Position numbers and translations under genes: made by a program. The notes below the pieces were generated by a model. That model was not told the origin of the DNA, searched no databases, and saw nothing but the letters and a program-made list of their open reading frames with translations. Of a DNA stretch of 43,017 nt, positions 41,977-43,017 are shown piece after piece. Each line of letters begins with the position of its first letter. The stretch's first letter is position 1. The DNA is from Acidobacteriota bacterium (GTDB lineage: Bacteria; Acidobacteriota; Terriglobia; Bryobacterales; Bryobacteraceae). The stretch covers positions 1 through 43,017 of the forward strand of contig VFZU01000043.1 in assembly GCA_016870995.1 (NCBI GenBank), in the 5' to 3' direction.

Positions 41977-43017
41977 TTAGTTGTCGAGAGCTTCTGAAGT
42001 GGCGCCGGTGGCTCGGAGCAGACCGGGGGTGTCCAGGATCAGAGCCAGATAGCCGTGCGCGGTCTGCAGGTTGGACGGATCGCTGACGAAAGCGAAGCCG
42101 TGTGCCCAGCGGAAGTTGCACGAGATGATGATGTAGCCCTGGAAGCCGACAACCGGTTGGATGCCGTATTCCGAACCACCGAACAGGAGGTTGAAGGTAG
42201 CGACCTGACCCGAGGGAACAGATTTGGTGAACGACTGCGGGGTAGGATCGATACCACCGCCAGCGGTGGTGCCGTAGAAGAACACGCGGCAGATGCCGGT
42301 TTCGTTGATCGTGCCGAACGGATCCTTGCTAGCGTTAGCAACGGCGATGCCGGTGTTGAAGCCAGTCACGCTGCTGACGAACGGATAGAGGAGGTTCGTG
42401 GCGCAGTTGGTGATCGTGAAGATCGGACGGAGTTCTTCCGGCTGAGTCAGCACGAAGCTCGGGATTGAGAGTAAGGCGTTGCCACCGGTGGCAGCGATCG
42501 GAGCATAGTTGCCCGAAACGTTGGCCACAACGGTGGTGTTGGCATCGGTCACGATGGAGGTCGTCGGCTGGAAGGCGATGGCAACGAGGAAGTCGAAGCG
42601 ATCGATGACGTTGTCATCGGCGCGGAGAACTTCCCAGAAGAAGGTGCCAGTGCCGTCGGCGGCGATCGCCACACGAGCGAGCTGAACCGAGGCCGTGGCC
42701 AGGCCGACATAAGCGGCACCGTTACCACCCCAGCCCGGAGCAGATCTGCCCTGGACCTGAGCAACGCCGTTGGTACCGGGGTTAACACCGAAGACGGCGG
42801 TGCCGCCTAGGGTGGCAGCTTCATTAGCGCCGTCAGCGGTGATACTACTGCCTACGAGGGCATATGCTGCGTTGGGAGCAGTGTCGCCCTGACCGATACA
42901 GAAGCCGGCGGTGTTGCCGGCGTTGCGACCGATACGGGTATTAGCAGTGGCGGCAACGCAGGCATTAGCGGCGGAAGCCGGCTGGATTGACACGTACAAG
43001 CGAACCTGAGCGGGAAC
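41977..43017 (-). CDS. secreted/surface protein of unknown function, 5' end outside the window
   Basis: The reading frame is open to the window edge, so the N-terminus is missing; about 346 residues are visible. Composition is Ala/Gly/Thr/Val/Asn-rich with few charges, and beta-strand patterns (GTGTFFWEVLRADDNVIDRFDFLVAIAF, GFNTGIAVANASKDPF, GQVATFNLLFGG, GFQGYIIISCNFRWAHGFAFVSD), like exported beta-sandwich proteins. Several Cys occur (ANACVA, GFCIGQ, TNCATN, GICRVF, ISCNF), which could form disulfides. The segment with FNTGIAVANAS…CRVFFYG resembles proteins in Solibacter-type genomes, but I cannot name a family. A strong terminator follows the stop. Confidence 0.65.
   Translation of the reverse strand, partial: VPAQVRLYVSIQPASAANACVAATANTRIGRNAGNTAGFCIGQGDTAPNAAYALVGSSITADGANEAATLGGTAVFGVNPGTNGVAQVQGRSAPGWGGNGAAYVGLATASVQLARVAIAADGTGTFFWEVLRADDNVIDRFDFLVAIAFQPTTSIVTDANTTVVANVSGNYAPIAATGGNALLSIPSFVLTQPEELRPIFTITNCATNLLYPFVSSVTGFNTGIAVANASKDPFGTINETGICRVFFYGTTAGGGIDPTPQSFTKSVPSGQVATFNLLFGGSEYGIQPVVGFQGYIIISCNFRWAHGFAFVSDPSNLQTAHGYLALILDTPGLLRATGATSEALDN

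Overview
The window reads as chromosomal DNA of an acidobacterium of the Solibacter/Bryobacter type. The strongest pointer is the large secreted protein at 38378-41842, whose C-terminal ~240 residues look like the 'Solibacter uncharacterized C-terminal domain' (TIGR03437). Supporting signs are two gene pairs built on DUF1501 (with DUF1800 and with DUF1549/DUF1553), a PEP-CTERM protein, an S55-type peptidase, a cytochrome c peroxidase homologue and high GC content. I see no rRNA, tRNA, insertion sequence, prophage or CRISPR array. Assignments are made by eye from motifs; no database search was run.

Layout. 1-2410 (minus): a membrane-anchored peptidoglycan amidase followed by an actin-like ATPase. 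2577-5374 (plus): DUF1800 and DUF1501 exported proteins, then DedA, a PEP-CTERM protein, an S55-like peptidase with its motifs in swapped order, a secreted beta-propeller protein and a frameshifted acyltransferase. 11981-14865: sugar-nucleotidyltransferase, small secreted protein, MFS transporter. 14846-18190 (minus): second DUF1501 protein with a DUF1549/DUF1553 partner. 18294-26006: DinG-type helicase, two PepSY-like membrane proteins, QueD, 7Fe ferredoxin, hydrolase/asparaginase divergent pair, small Cys protein, lipoprotein, SnoaL-like protein, MidA-type methyltransferase. 26080-30145: a histone H1-like Lys/Ala/Pro repeat protein, RlpA, a sigma-54 activator without a sensor domain, a receiver plus degenerate GGDEF protein, a glycosyltransferase. 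30143-33793: a 5 x 16 bp tandem repeat, two small proteins, the large subunit of an acyl-CoA mutase, a peptidoglycan-binding/Gly-rich protein (apparently frameshifted) and a SET-domain methyltransferase. 33777-38317 (minus): histidine kinase, response regulator, Spy/CpxP-like protein and di-haem peroxidase, with a response-regulator-type direct repeat between the two halves. 38378-43017 (minus): two large secreted proteins, the second cut by the window edge.

Most noteworthy: (1) a bacterial SET-domain methyltransferase in the same window as an H1-like protein that has a near-consensus promoter and a 5' hairpin; (2) a kinase/regulator-Spy-peroxidase block with a GGTAAA-N5-GGTAAA operator candidate; (3) an S55 peptidase in which GMSGSP precedes GHP, opposite to SpoIVB; (4) an amidase/actin-like pair; (5) several apparent single-base frameshifts, mostly at homopolymers, which may be real or assembly errors.
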